Shown here: positions 9,901-16,974 of the stretch, piece after piece
Layout: the number at the start of each line of letters is the position of its first letter
How positions within the stretch are numbered: the stretch's first letter is position 1
Source of the DNA: Lachnospiraceae bacterium
Lineage (GTDB): Bacteria > Bacillota > Clostridia > Lachnospirales > Lachnospiraceae
Direction: 5' to 3'
NCBI GenBank assembly: GCA_017427775.1
Contig: JAFRSD010000023.1
Coordinates: 47,565-111,564 of the forward strand
Length of the DNA stretch: 64,000 nt
Position numbers and translations under genes: made by a program
Notes under the pieces: model-generated
The model's database searches: none
Told to the model about the DNA's origin: nothing
The model's input: only the letters and a program-made list of their open reading frames with translations

Positions 9901-11592
9901 AGTAAGGCCAAAGTTAACATTCATTACTTTGATGATTTGGTCAACATGCTCCGGAACAAACCGGAACAGTTCAAGCAAAAGGTTCTTAAAGGAAATTACT
10001 GGAAGAAAGAGGTGAGCGAAGTGAGATTTAACGCCCTGGCATGTAATCCTCCGTATCAAGAATTGGATTCCAATGAGGGACGCGGCGCATCCCCTATATT
10101 CCCCCTCTTCGTTGAGGCCGCAAAAAATCTGGAGCCAGACTATGTCTCAATGATAATTCCCGCGCGCTGGTACGCAGGCGGAAAAGGGCTCGATGACTTC
10201 CGTGAGAAGATGCTTAAAGATAAGCACATAACGAAGCTGGTTGACATTGAAAACAGCAAAGAGTGTTTCCCTACAGCCGACATTGCCGGCGGAGTATGCT
10301 ACTTCCTCTGGGAAAGAGACAACGAAAGTCCCGAGTGTGAAGTTGTAAACATTTCGCACGGGGAAGCATCCGAAGCAAGGCGAAAGCTGGACGAGTATCC
10401 CGTTTTCATACGTTCCAATGAAGCCTTAAGTATTCTCAAGAAGGTTCTTTCAAAAACAAACGATTTCATGGAAGACGAGGTTCTAACTCAAAAGCCGTTC
10501 GGTTTCCGAACATATGAGAGGGGGAAAAAGAAGCCTTTTGACGGAGCAATTAAGCTGATTCACAGTGAAGGCGTAGGTTATGTTTCTAAAACCGATGTCG
10601 GAAAGAATGAAGAGAAAATAGACAGATACAAAGTTGTGGTGGGTCGATTTGTTCCAGGAAACGGTGAGATTGAAGTTAAGCCGAGCGAAGGATATCGAGT
10701 AACCACTAAACCTAAGCTTTTGTATCCGGGAGAAATTTGCACAGAGACATACATCGTTGTAGCAACATTCGAGGAAGAAGCAGCTGCAAAGAATTTTATC
10801 GAATACTATAAGTGTCGGTTTCCTCGTTTTCTCCTTCGTCTCTCTGTATCGTCGGTCAATATCAGTAAGGAAATGTTCAGGTTTGTGCCCAAAATGGACT
10901 TCTCACATCGTTGGGCAGACGAAGAACTCTATCGTTATTTTGGGTTGACCGAGTCAGAACAGCAACTGATTGAAAAAACAATGCGGTCAATGAACGAGCC
11001 TGGATATTATGAGGGGCTTCTCAGCACATCATATGCAAATGTTGTAAACACACTTCTGAAAAAGTACGGAAAGGCAAAACACGACTACTTCAAGGATACC
11101 AACTGCACTACAAGGAACAAGTTGGCATCCCGCGCCGAATCGGAAGGATTATATTGCCATCATATTGACGAGGACAAGGCAATTCTGTTGAGCAACGATA
11201 AATTTGCTTCGAAGAATCCGTTTGAGTACCAGAAGGCCAATCGGCTCGTGTATTGCAACGTCTTGGAGCACCTGATCCTTCACACGAAGATTGCCGAGGA
11301 ACCACGCAACAAAGATGCGAATGCAGACGAGCTGCAGGGGATCGGAGGGGCCGTTACGTTCCTTTGCAAGGAGCTGAATGACATCTATTCCGGCAAGGAA
11401 TATACCGAAGAATGGCGTCAGAAGATAGCCGAACAGGTTAAGGATAGCTTCGACGATTATATCAGCGTTTTAAAACACCTTTGGAACGTAATCAAAGAAA
11501 ATCCCATCTACCGCATGATTATCACAAAAGAAAGCCTCTGTGTAGGCACAGACGGCAAGGTAGTACAGGAAGTCCTTGCTGCGCTTGATTAA
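6958..11592 (+). CDS. GIY-YIG/helicase/Eco57I-type methylase fusion restriction protein
   Basis: A 1544-residue protein combining several restriction functions. Residues about 10-125 resemble GIY-YIG/T5orf172 nucleases (VIYVYSIP...LLKVGMTT). A superfamily 2 helicase follows: MRFGKT near 182, VDEAHE near 302, SLSGTP near 333, and the helicase C part to about 610. A methylase follows with a motif I-like LELNSKTGLYPLY near 920 and NPPY near 1029. The next region is probably target recognition. Near residue 1400 an HNH-like stretch (CHHIDED ... NRLVYCNVLEHLILH) may be a second nuclease. The layout parallels type ISP enzymes (nuclease-helicase-methylase-TRD in one chain) with a GIY-YIG domain in place of the Mrr domain. 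It lies directly behind the 342-residue partner. Confidence 0.85.
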   Translation: MERFDSTVSYTVIYVYSIPDDKHKGLLKVGMTTLSSDLKPAELVPNCRALNQAAIKRIAPGATTMGVHYDLKYTELGRREKDGEAFAFPDKKVHEVLLNSGIKQVFPDKVKGREWFETDLATVKAAIAAVKEWKDSLSSEFPVNPEEPVQKPIEFREEQEAAVEKTRKVFKKDDDMLWYAKMRFGKTLSALEVVRREQYQRVIIVTHRPVVDDGWSEDFRKVFFPGNSKHEYLYERKTQDSTYIFDEKTDAENDRKIRRLVNDGSYFIYFASVQDLRGSQLVGGNFNKNNAVFETDWDLIIVDEAHEGTQTELGDNVLTLLRKKKTKVLSLSGTPFNLLGHYSEDNVYTWDYVMEQRAKEEWDGVHFGDHNPYAALPKMHIFTYDLGDTLKKYVSDEYGSKSFRFSEFFRVYYKGPNGKRELPAGAVEGRFVNENDVKSFLDLLVREDTGSGYPYSTQEYRDMFRHTLWMVPGVKEAKALAELLRKHPVFGKFSIVNVAGAGDTAEESFIKEPLAEVKKSIKENDYTITLSCGKLTTGVTVPEWTACLMLSGNYTTAAAQYMQTIFRVQSPGQINGKQKTDCYVFDFAPDRTLKVLTETVHLSRKPGKSEKKRREAMTEFLNYCPVIAIAGSRTRKYSVESMMEQLKQIYAERAVNSGFEDESLYNDELLKLDEIDAAKFNALRGIIGSSKAAKKKDSVTVNNQGLTDEQVSHLFDDTEEDEPKKEPLTPEQLAEKLAKEQAKKARKKAIDILRGISIRMPLMIYGADVSIEEDIDIDDFVNLVDDESWQEFMPQGVTKKIFADFTKYYDRDVFIAAGKRIRRMAAAADEETPTRRVGLITEIFRHFKNPDKETVLTPWRVVNMHMSDTLGGWCFFNDRFEEDTEEEKKRLEEPRFVDRGRITRKVFSETSCILELNSKTGLYPLYVAYSSYKQKMEGMSDDDWEPRDCQEFWDETIENNIFVICKTPMAKQITIRTLCGYSKAKVNIHYFDDLVNMLRNKPEQFKQKVLKGNYWKKEVSEVRFNALACNPPYQELDSNEGRGASPIFPLFVEAAKNLEPDYVSMIIPARWYAGGKGLDDFREKMLKDKHITKLVDIENSKECFPTADIAGGVCYFLWERDNESPECEVVNISHGEASEARRKLDEYPVFIRSNEALSILKKVLSKTNDFMEDEVLTQKPFGFRTYERGKKKPFDGAIKLIHSEGVGYVSKTDVGKNEEKIDRYKVVVGRFVPGNGEIEVKPSEGYRVTTKPKLLYPGEICTETYIVVATFEEEAAAKNFIEYYKCRFPRFLLRLSVSSVNISKEMFRFVPKMDFSHRWADEELYRYFGLTESEQQLIEKTMRSMNEPGYYEGLLSTSYANVVNTLLKKYGKAKHDYFKDTNCTTRNKLASRAESEGLYCHHIDEDKAILLSNDKFASKNPFEYQKANRLVYCNVLEHLILHTKIAEEPRNKDANADELQGIGGAVTFLCKELNDIYSGKEYTEEWRQKIAEQVKDSFDDYISVLKHLWNVIKENPIYRMIITKESLCVGTDGKVVQEVLAALD

Positions 11593-11608
11593 CAAAAAGG
11601 AGTAGGGT

Positions 11609-11695
11609 ATGACTCTGAAACAGATTTGTACTGAAGTTGCAGAAATCGAAGCCATCACCTACGAAGACCTGCAGCGTTATAAAAAAGGCGAATAG
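11609..11695 (+). CDS. Possible 28-aa peptide
   Basis: A short frame (MTLKQICTEVAEIEAITYED...) with a good AAAAAGGAG 7 nt before its ATG begins 16 bp after the restriction fusion gene and ends just before the terminator. The ribosome binding site makes translation plausible. It could also be a decayed gene remnant. Confidence 0.4.
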   Translation: MTLKQICTEVAEIEAITYEDLQRYKKGE

Positions 11696-11704
11696 GAAGG
11701 CATA

Positions 11705-11746
11705 AAAAATGACTGCCCCACCCAAAAGGTGAGACAGTCATTTTCT
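11705..11746. terminator. Bidirectional intrinsic terminator
   Basis: A stem AAATGACTG (11707-11715) pairs with CAGTCATTT (11735-11743) with an inner GC stem. A and T runs on both sides let it serve the plus-strand restriction operon and the convergent ArdC operon. Confidence 0.85.
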
Positions 11747-12751
11747 TTATACGGCAATCTCATGTACCGGAAGAAGAGAAAGCCCGGTATGAGAACCGAT
11801 CGTGCCATACTTTAAAACACTGATGCGGATGCCGTAATCTGCATCTCCGAAAACATCAACATACCTTCCGTACAGCCAGTCAGAGGCGCTTTCCGCCTTG
11901 TTGAGTGCATCCGTGAAGTCCTTCAGCTCACAACTCTTAAGCCACGAAAGAAGATACGCCGTATGGTTCGTCTCTTCTTTCTGCTCCAGCTCAATCCCGA
12001 GCTGTGCGCATAAAAGAACCGCACCAACCTCGGCAACGAGTTCCTCAGCCGCATATTTCGCGGATCCGAAACCGCCGCTCAGGTCACGGTCAAGGCGCTT
12101 CTTTGCGCCTGTTGCATGGACAAGCTCATGGAAAGCCGTCCCGTAAAAACCAGAAGAAGACTTGAAGAACATCTTTTCCGGGAGATAAATCCGGTCCTCG
12201 GACGGACGGTAAAAGGACTCTCCGCCACCGTAGACGATTTCAACTGGCGAAACCGCGAGCATCTGCTCCCCGATCTCGTCTGGTGTAAAGGCGTTGACAG
12301 GAAGAACCTCGAGAGGAATGTCCGTCAGACTGACGTTGAAAACCGTGTAACAGGAAATTCCGGTGAAGACAGTTTCCTTCTTGCCGTCCTCCCTTTCCAC
12401 ATCCTTAAAGTTGTAATGAAAGACCGGAACGCCGTGCCCTTTCGCGTCTGTAATGAAGTGGCGGTCAGCCTTCTTCATGGCGTCAAACGTGATCCACCGG
12501 TTATCCGTGTAATGCTTGGCCTGCGCTACAATCGCAAGCAGGAAAGCATTGCAGCCACGGTAGGCCTTGCCCGTCGCAAAGCTTTTCTGTCTCCCGGAAG
12601 CCGCCAGCCAGGGCATCTTCCAAAGAGGTGTGCCGGACGAAAGACCTTCAAGAACCATCTTCCGAAGGTTTTCCTGTGCCTCCTTCATTCGTTCTTTGGC
12701 CGTTGTTCCGGCTCCGCTGCCGTTCTTTTTGAAATTATGATACTTACCCAT
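11747..12751 (-). CDS. ardC: ArdC-like antirestriction protein
   Basis: A 334-residue protein with the two ArdC parts: an N-terminal single-strand DNA-binding region (about 20-140, DUF1738 type) and a C-terminal zincin-like metallopeptidase (HELVHATGAKKRLDRD near 215, with a downstream EELVAEVGA). ArdC proteins protect incoming plasmid DNA from host restriction during conjugation. The ATG at 12751 is preferred because a hairpin (12762-12779) sits between the ribosome binding site and it; an in-frame ATG at 12769 lies inside that hairpin. It is the last gene of the 15.1-11.7 kb operon. Confidence 0.85.
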   Translation of the reverse strand: MGKYHNFKKNGSGAGTTAKERMKEAQENLRKMVLEGLSSGTPLWKMPWLAASGRQKSFATGKAYRGCNAFLLAIVAQAKHYTDNRWITFDAMKKADRHFITDAKGHGVPVFHYNFKDVEREDGKKETVFTGISCYTVFNVSLTDIPLEVLPVNAFTPDEIGEQMLAVSPVEIVYGGGESFYRPSEDRIYLPEKMFFKSSSGFYGTAFHELVHATGAKKRLDRDLSGGFGSAKYAAEELVAEVGAVLLCAQLGIELEQKEETNHTAYLLSWLKSCELKDFTDALNKAESASDWLYGRYVDVFGDADYGIRISVLKYGTIGSHTGLSLLPVHEIAV

Positions 12752-12822
12752 AAACAAAATTGCCGCCATAAAAGGCGGCTCTCCTTTCTGTAAAGATTGC
12801 CGCCTTTCGGCGAGAGTAATGA
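12752..12822 (-). promoter_or_regulatory. Two-hairpin translation leader of ardC
   Basis: On the minus strand a CGCC-GAAA-GGCG hairpin (12801-12812) precedes AGAAAGGAG (12781-12789), and a GCCGCC/GGCGGC hairpin (12762-12779) follows it, 10 nt before the ATG at 12751. The 3' arm of the first (AAAGGCGGC, 12799-12807) is fully complementary to the 5' arm of the second (GCCGCCTTT, 12771-12779), so an alternative fold would trap the ribosome binding site in a loop. Confidence 0.65.
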
Positions 12823-12826
12823 AAAA

Positions 12827-14035
12827 CTAAGGAACGATCTCTAAAAGGTCAAACAAAGACATCTGGACCGCACCGTCATCCTTTGGTACGGACGGTTTCA
12901 CGGTATTCTTTTCCGCAAGAAGACGAAGGTATTCGTCATTCCCGAGCACCTTGACCGCCTTTTTGCGTTCAAATTCGTCCAGCTCTTTCGTTAATACAAG
13001 CTTCCGGTATCTTCGGGCTTTTGCTTCCGCATTCTTTGCAAGCCGCTTCTGTTTGTTCTGCTTCGCAAGCTTTTTCTCGTCAATGACATGAGAAATCCTG
13101 ATTCCCGCTGCAATATCCGCTAAATCCTGCTCCAGATCACGAACGTCCTTTTTGACAACCCGGAAGTTTGTAAACTTCCAATGCAGGTCGATTTCACCCT
13201 TTTCCGCTTGGTAGGCTGTCAGATTCCCGATCAGACGCCCTAAGGTGTTGGATCTGATCGAGAGCATCCTCGGTTCCTTGTTGACCTTTAAAAAGCGCTC
13301 AGCGAGTTTGAGATTCACGGGTTTTCCGAAGTATTGGTATCCTTTATGGACCGTGTGAAACCGTTCGCCCTCAAAGATGGTTCCGTCTTTCCCGTAATTC
13401 CGCCCTTCGAGTTCAATATCATAATAGATATTTCCCTTGACCTTTCCGAGGTCTTCCTTCAGCACATCGCAGTAAGCACATGTCCCGAGTGTGATACAGG
13501 TATCGGGATTGTATCTCATTTCCCAGCATTCCTTCCATTCATCGTATTTTAACTGATGCGGACAGGAACGTTCATGCGTGCGAAGGAATTCCAAACGAAG
13601 CTGTTCCTTGCGGTCTTCCAGCTCTTTTTCGGCGCGTTCCACACTGTTCTCCTCGTTGTATGGCTGAAGACTCAGGTGAGCGCTGCAGAAACGGTTGTTC
13701 CGATACAAAGAAAAAGGCTCCGGACGTCTTTTGCAGCTGCTGCAGACGGGATAGCTGTACGGGCAGTGAAAAACAGGATTATCATTCTCGTGACACCATG
13801 CAACACCGTACCAATGCATCGAAAATACATTTTTCCCGAGGATTTGAAGTCCGCATGGTGTTTCATAGACGCGCTCCCACCTTGCTTTCGGCGTAAACTC
13901 AAAACCGCCGGACAGATTTTCAAGCACGTCAGTACGGCTGAAGCCCCCTCCCGCGACACGAACATTATCCGGATGGTTCGTTACGGTATACCCTTCGGCA
14001 AGCAGTTTCTGCGTCAAAAGATTATATTCCGACAT
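12827..14035 (-). CDS. Hypothetical protein with Cys clusters and a clamp-binding-like tail
   Basis: A 402-residue protein of unknown family. The first half carries several Cys pairs (VCSSCKRRP, CITLGTCAYC and a CPHQ motif) likely to bind zinc. A basic, coiled-coil-like region covers about 300-370. The extreme C-terminus contains QMSLFDLL, which matches the QxxLF type of sliding-clamp-binding motif, so it may act at replication forks. Its start overlaps the stop of the upstream zinc-ribbon gene by one base. The role is inferred only from these motifs. Confidence 0.75.
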   Translation of the reverse strand: MSEYNLLTQKLLAEGYTVTNHPDNVRVAGGGFSRTDVLENLSGGFEFTPKARWERVYETPCGLQILGKNVFSMHWYGVAWCHENDNPVFHCPYSYPVCSSCKRRPEPFSLYRNNRFCSAHLSLQPYNEENSVERAEKELEDRKEQLRLEFLRTHERSCPHQLKYDEWKECWEMRYNPDTCITLGTCAYCDVLKEDLGKVKGNIYYDIELEGRNYGKDGTIFEGERFHTVHKGYQYFGKPVNLKLAERFLKVNKEPRMLSIRSNTLGRLIGNLTAYQAEKGEIDLHWKFTNFRVVKKDVRDLEQDLADIAAGIRISHVIDEKKLAKQNKQKRLAKNAEAKARRYRKLVLTKELDEFERKKAVKVLGNDEYLRLLAEKNTVKPSVPKDDGAVQMSLFDLLEIVP

Positions 14036-14307
14036 CAGATCACCCCCTTACAGGGTTCCATACCGAACGCCTCCAGCATACGCGCCCGGAGTGCGTCAAC
14101 GGTCATTCCGTACTCTTCCTCGGCAACACAGGATTCGCACATACAAAATCCGATCTGAAGAGCGTTCGCAATCCGCTGGTCCCAGCTGTTCAACTGCCGT
14201 CCGCAATATACGCACGTCTCGTCAAGCCAACGGACATGGTCTTTCGGAGGTCCCGCCATCGCTTCCCAGCGCCGGACATCCGCCTCCGTTATCTTCTCTT
14301 TTTTCAT
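14035..14307 (-). CDS. Small zinc-ribbon-like protein, 90 aa
   Basis: A 90-residue protein with two Cys pairs (CVYCGRQL and CMCESC) about 22 residues apart, likely a zinc site. The rest is helical. Its translation start is preceded by the two-hairpin leader at 14308-14370. It is translationally coupled to the 402-residue gene. No family recognised. Confidence 0.75.
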   Translation of the reverse strand: MKKEKITEADVRRWEAMAGPPKDHVRWLDETCVYCGRQLNSWDQRIANALQIGFCMCESCVAEEEYGMTVDALRARMLEAFGMEPCKGVI

Positions 14308-14370
14308 GATAAAACACAGCCGCCCTCACGGACGGCACCTCCTTTCAATGAGTCACCGCCCTTTGGGCGT
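14308..14370 (-). promoter_or_regulatory. Two-hairpin translation leader of the 90-aa gene
   Basis: Minus-strand hairpin CGCCC-AAA-GGGCG (14357-14369), then AAAGGAGG (about 14338-14345), then hairpin GCCGTCC-GTGA-GGGCGGC (14319-14336), then 11 nt to the ATG. The GGGCGG arm (14356-14361) can instead pair with CCGTCC (14330-14335), allowing a G-U pair, which would enclose the ribosome binding site. Confidence 0.6.
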
Positions 14371-14374
14371 AAAT

Positions 14375-14424
14375 GAAAAAATCCGGAGCAGGCTCGTCCC
14401 AAGGGAGTCGCCCGCTGCCGGATT
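14375..14424 (-). terminator. Intrinsic terminator inside the operon
   Basis: On the minus strand AATCCGG (14418-14424) pairs with CCGGATT (14380-14386) around an internally paired loop, followed by a T-run. It lies between the 71-aa gene and the leader of the 90-aa gene, so readthrough would be needed for full operon expression. Confidence 0.7.
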
Positions 14425-14443
14425 GGAAAAGTGAGCTTTTTGC

Positions 14444-14659
14444 TCACATGGTGGAAGTAAGAGCGTTGATCATCTCGCTGCCGCTTATGCAAAGCGCGGT
14501 ATGGTAATAACCGGCCTCCTTCGGATCGGTATTGAGGTAATTTAATCGCTCATTCGTTTCCTCATAAGTGCCATAGAAGATGCCGACCTTTACGGGCCGC
14601 TGCGACTTCTCGGGCTGATACGGGAAACGCTTTAAAAGAAACGAGAAATACTCCCTCAT
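14444..14659 (-). CDS. Hypothetical protein, 71 aa
   Basis: A 71-residue protein (MREYFSFLLKRFPYQP...) with GAAAGGAGG upstream of its ATG. It overlaps the stop of the upstream membrane protein gene by 4 bases, a sign of translational coupling. It reads as a small mixed alpha/beta protein; no family recognised. Confidence 0.75.
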   Translation of the reverse strand: MREYFSFLLKRFPYQPEKSQRPVKVGIFYGTYEETNERLNYLNTDPKEAGYYHTALCISGSEMINALTSTM

Positions 14660-15144
14660 ATTCTCGCGCCTCCTTTCTGATGTGCTTCATAGTGATAGCA
14701 CAGGAAAAATACGATAACAGCGGGGATATTCCACCTAAGGTAATACTTCCACGCCTTTCTCGGTGTTAAGTGACGTTTCCAGGCTTTCCGCATCCGTCGG
14801 GTTGTATAGTGCTGATAGCACAATAACCACTCCGGAATCTTGACAAGGATATAAGCACCGATTGCCAAGGAAAGAAGCTGGCAGATCAGAACCGCCAAGG
14901 TAGCATACCAGTAAGCATTCATCGAATGCTCGGTTGGCGCGTACACATAACCGTCATGCACGATGGCCATGACGCTCATAAGCACCTTCATTCCCTGAAG
15001 AAACAGAAGCATCAATCCGAAAACGGCAGTACACAAATAAGTGGCTGCCACGGGAACAGGCCAGTGAAATTCCTGAACTTCGCTAACTTCCGCGTCATTA
15101 ACTTCCGGAGCATTCTCCGGGTACAACATATAAATCTTTGCCAT
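14656..15144 (-). CDS. Membrane protein, 162 aa
   Basis: A 162-residue protein with about three hydrophobic segments (near 35-60, 78-105 and 140-155) and a basic loop between the second and third. The ATG at 15144 is chosen because AGAAAGGAG stands 6 nt upstream, behind a TCCGC/GCGGA hairpin; a longer frame runs through the structured leader and is unlikely. It is the first gene of the operon leading to ardC. No family recognised. Confidence 0.75.
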   Translation of the reverse strand: MAKIYMLYPENAPEVNDAEVSEVQEFHWPVPVAATYLCTAVFGLMLLFLQGMKVLMSVMAIVHDGYVYAPTEHSMNAYWYATLAVLICQLLSLAIGAYILVKIPEWLLCYQHYTTRRMRKAWKRHLTPRKAWKYYLRWNIPAVIVFFLCYHYEAHQKGGARI

Positions 15145-15180
15145 AACGGCTCCTTTCTTCCGCTTCAGCGGAGTAAAAAT
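15145..15180 (-). promoter_or_regulatory. Single-hairpin leader cassette of the 162-aa gene
   Basis: On the minus strand TTTTTACT is followed by the hairpin TCCGC-TGAA-GCGGA (15159-15172) and then directly by AGAAAGGAG and the ATG. It is one of ten such arrangements in the window. Confidence 0.6.
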
Positions 15181-15184
15181 GGGT

Positions 15185-15277
15185 AAAAAAACAGCGCATG
15201 CCATGAGCTGCGCTTCGTAACTGTATGAAAAAGGCAAATGCCTGAAAAAAGGAAATAAAAAAAGACGCTACCGCGTC
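15185..15277 (-). terminator. Tandem leader terminators ahead of the 162-aa gene
   Basis: Two minus-strand hairpins followed by U-runs lie between promoter and first gene: GACGC-GGTA-GCGTC (15264-15277) then seven T, and AGCGCA/TGCGCT (15193-15214) then GTTTTTTT. Transcripts from 15347 must pass both. Confidence 0.7.
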
Positions 15278-15285
15278 GCAAACAA

Positions 15286-15337
15286 GTTGCTTTTCGGACC
15301 TTGCTGGTCATATCTTTGCGGTTCCACCGCATGCAAC
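15286..15337 (-). ncRNA. Structured RNA leader L1 (three-helix junction)
   Basis: Immediately after the predicted start of transcription, GTTGC (15333-15337) can pair with GCAAC (15286-15290), enclosing hairpins TGCGGT/ACCGCA (15317-15331) and GACC/GGTC (15297-15309). The closing helix is only 5 bp. The same plan of a closing helix around two hairpins recurs at 31146-31208 and 36544-36601. Confidence 0.5.
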
Positions 15338-15353
15338 ATCTTAATATACCAAA

Positions 15354-15382
15354 AGTATCGCACAAAATCTCGGGAAAGTCAA
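15354..15382 (-). promoter_or_regulatory. Promoter of the 15.1-11.7 kb minus-strand operon
   Basis: Minus-strand TTGACT (15377-15382), 17-bp spacer, GATACT (15354-15359) with an extended TGC before the -10 box. It is back to back with the plus-strand promoter at 15412. Confidence 0.7.
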
Positions 15383-15411
15383 GAAAAACAGGGACACCCT
15401 GCCGGTTTTTA

Positions 15412-15440
15412 TTGACAAGTCCTGCGCGGTTTGCTACGAT
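15412..15440 (+). promoter_or_regulatory. Promoter of the 15.5-17.7 kb operon
   Basis: TTGACA (15412-15417), 17-bp spacer, TACGAT (15435-15440). Two direct copies of AATAACACGGA follow just before the first gene. Confidence 0.75.
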
Positions 15441-15498
15441 GAAGGCAATAACACAAAACACAACACAAAATAACACGGAATAACACGGAGAAAAACGA

Positions 15499-15918
15499 AT
15501 GAAAAATTGGAAGCCCGTAACGGAAAAGTTGCGGAAGATAACCGTCACGCCGTTCATAAGCGTGGCAAACGGGACAATGCGCATCCCGATGAACGCAATC
15601 CGGCTTTTGCCGGAGCAGCCGGCGGAATACCACTCATTACAGCTCCTGATCTGCGAACAAGAGAAGGGCGAAACCATCGGCCTACGCTTCCTGAAAGAAG
15701 AAGCCAAAGAACCGGAAACGGTAGAATTAAAAAGAGCGTATCTGGATTCAGGTAACCTGAAGCAGTTTTTCTTCTGCGACCGTATACGTCTCCGCTTTCT
15801 GTTCGGTGAAAAAGAGACCATGTCCTTAAAGGCCACGCGATATGCAGTCACCAATGACGACGAGGATCCGAACATCCTGATTGTCGGAGACAGACTCAGC
15901 AAGGAGGGAGACGCATGA
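15499..15918 (+). CDS. Hypothetical protein, 139 aa
   Basis: A 139-residue soluble protein, beta-rich by sequence, with CGGAG upstream of its ATG. No family recognised. It is the first gene after the promoter at 15412-15440, and its stop overlaps the start of the following membrane protein gene by 4 bases. Confidence 0.75.
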   Translation: MKNWKPVTEKLRKITVTPFISVANGTMRIPMNAIRLLPEQPAEYHSLQLLICEQEKGETIGLRFLKEEAKEPETVELKRAYLDSGNLKQFFFCDRIRLRFLFGEKETMSLKATRYAVTNDDEDPNILIVGDRLSKEGDA

Positions 15919-16958
15919 TACGGAAAAAGATTGAAAAAGCGGTTGTAATAGGCTTTGCGGTACTTGCCGTTTTCGTGTTTGTGCGCGGATTCTGGCTGAA
16001 AAACCGAAAAGAGCCGGAAAAGAAGCAAGGTGATGAAAAGGAAGTTTCCGTAACCGCGACGGAATCGGTCGTTAAAAACAACACCCCGACTGCTGCCATA
16101 CCGACAGGAGGAGAAGAGCCGACCGCCGCTCTGACGCCGACCGACAGCATCACCCCGACGGCAGACCCTACGGCAACCAGCACGCCATTTCCGACGCCGA
16201 CCGAAGTTCCGATCAACATCTTAAACAAGCCAACGCCTGTACCGACACTCCCCACACCGACACCGGTACCGGAAGGAATCGAGGATCCCGGTGTGGATGA
16301 CCGTGACCTCGTACTCATGGACATATTCCTTGCGGACGGATATGAAACTCTTTACGACACCTTTTCGCTGTTCCGCAAAACGGAGACCACAACGGATATC
16401 GCAAATGCCAGGATGCGAAGGCGGACGGAATACCTGAGTTTCCTTACACCGTATGACGCTCCCGCCGTTGTTTATATCGACGAGTTCTATCAGAACGACG
16501 AAAACAACATCATAGAGAAGCATGTACATTGCAAGAAAAACGCAAATGATTCGGACGAACAAGATATCACCGTTTTCCACAGTCATAAAGACGAAAACGG
16601 AGAGTGGATTTACGACATGCTCCTGCCGGACGGAACAACAGTTGCATCCGTTGAAACGGATTTTATCGCAAGGGTGGAAAAGGACGAATTCCCCACTGAG
16701 AGCGCCCTGTCAGGAATCATCAGCCTCCAAAACAAAAGAGTCAAAGATTACTCCGTTGACGGCAAGTTCGGCTTTTCTGTCACTCTGGATTACGAAGACT
16801 GTTATACCTATATCGACGCTCCGGATCCGTACCGAAGCTTCACCGTAAAGGTCTGGTTCATGGACAAAGCTTCTTACAAGCTCTCCATAGACGAAAGAGG
16901 CAAGGAAGACGAAACGGCATTCACCATTGCCGTAATCAAGGATACGATAAAGTACTAA
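15915..16958 (+). CDS. Membrane-anchored Thr-Pro-linker protein, 347 aa
   Basis: A 347-residue protein with a basic N-terminus and a single membrane segment (about 9-27), then a low-complexity linker rich in Thr and Pro (about 45-125), then an extracytoplasmic domain of about 220 residues with no family I know. GGAGG precedes the ATG. It shares the linker style with the M23 peptidase, the 414-aa secreted protein, the ComEC-type hydrolase and the sortase in this window, suggesting a set of surface proteins. Confidence 0.75.
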   Translation: MIRKKIEKAVVIGFAVLAVFVFVRGFWLKNRKEPEKKQGDEKEVSVTATESVVKNNTPTAAIPTGGEEPTAALTPTDSITPTADPTATSTPFPTPTEVPINILNKPTPVPTLPTPTPVPEGIEDPGVDDRDLVLMDIFLADGYETLYDTFSLFRKTETTTDIANARMRRRTEYLSFLTPYDAPAVVYIDEFYQNDENNIIEKHVHCKKNANDSDEQDITVFHSHKDENGEWIYDMLLPDGTTVASVETDFIARVEKDEFPTESALSGIISLQNKRVKDYSVDGKFGFSVTLDYEDCYTYIDAPDPYRSFTVKVWFMDKASYKLSIDERGKEDETAFTIAVIKDTIKY

Positions 16959-16974
16959 TCGAAAGGAGAACAAC

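Noticed and set aside
14304..14492. 62-codon minus-strand frame
   Set aside because: Spans a terminator and the hairpin leader of the 90-aa gene and has no ribosome binding site.
15317..15331. T-box riboswitch (GGTGGAACCGC resembles the T-box core)
   Set aside because: The match forms a local hairpin about 16 nt from the predicted transcription start, leaving no room for a specifier stem, and the downstream gene is not an amino acid or tRNA synthetase gene.
15165..16028. 287-codon minus-strand frame
   Set aside because: Runs through the promoters and terminators at 15.2-15.4 kb and opposes two better-supported plus-strand genes.
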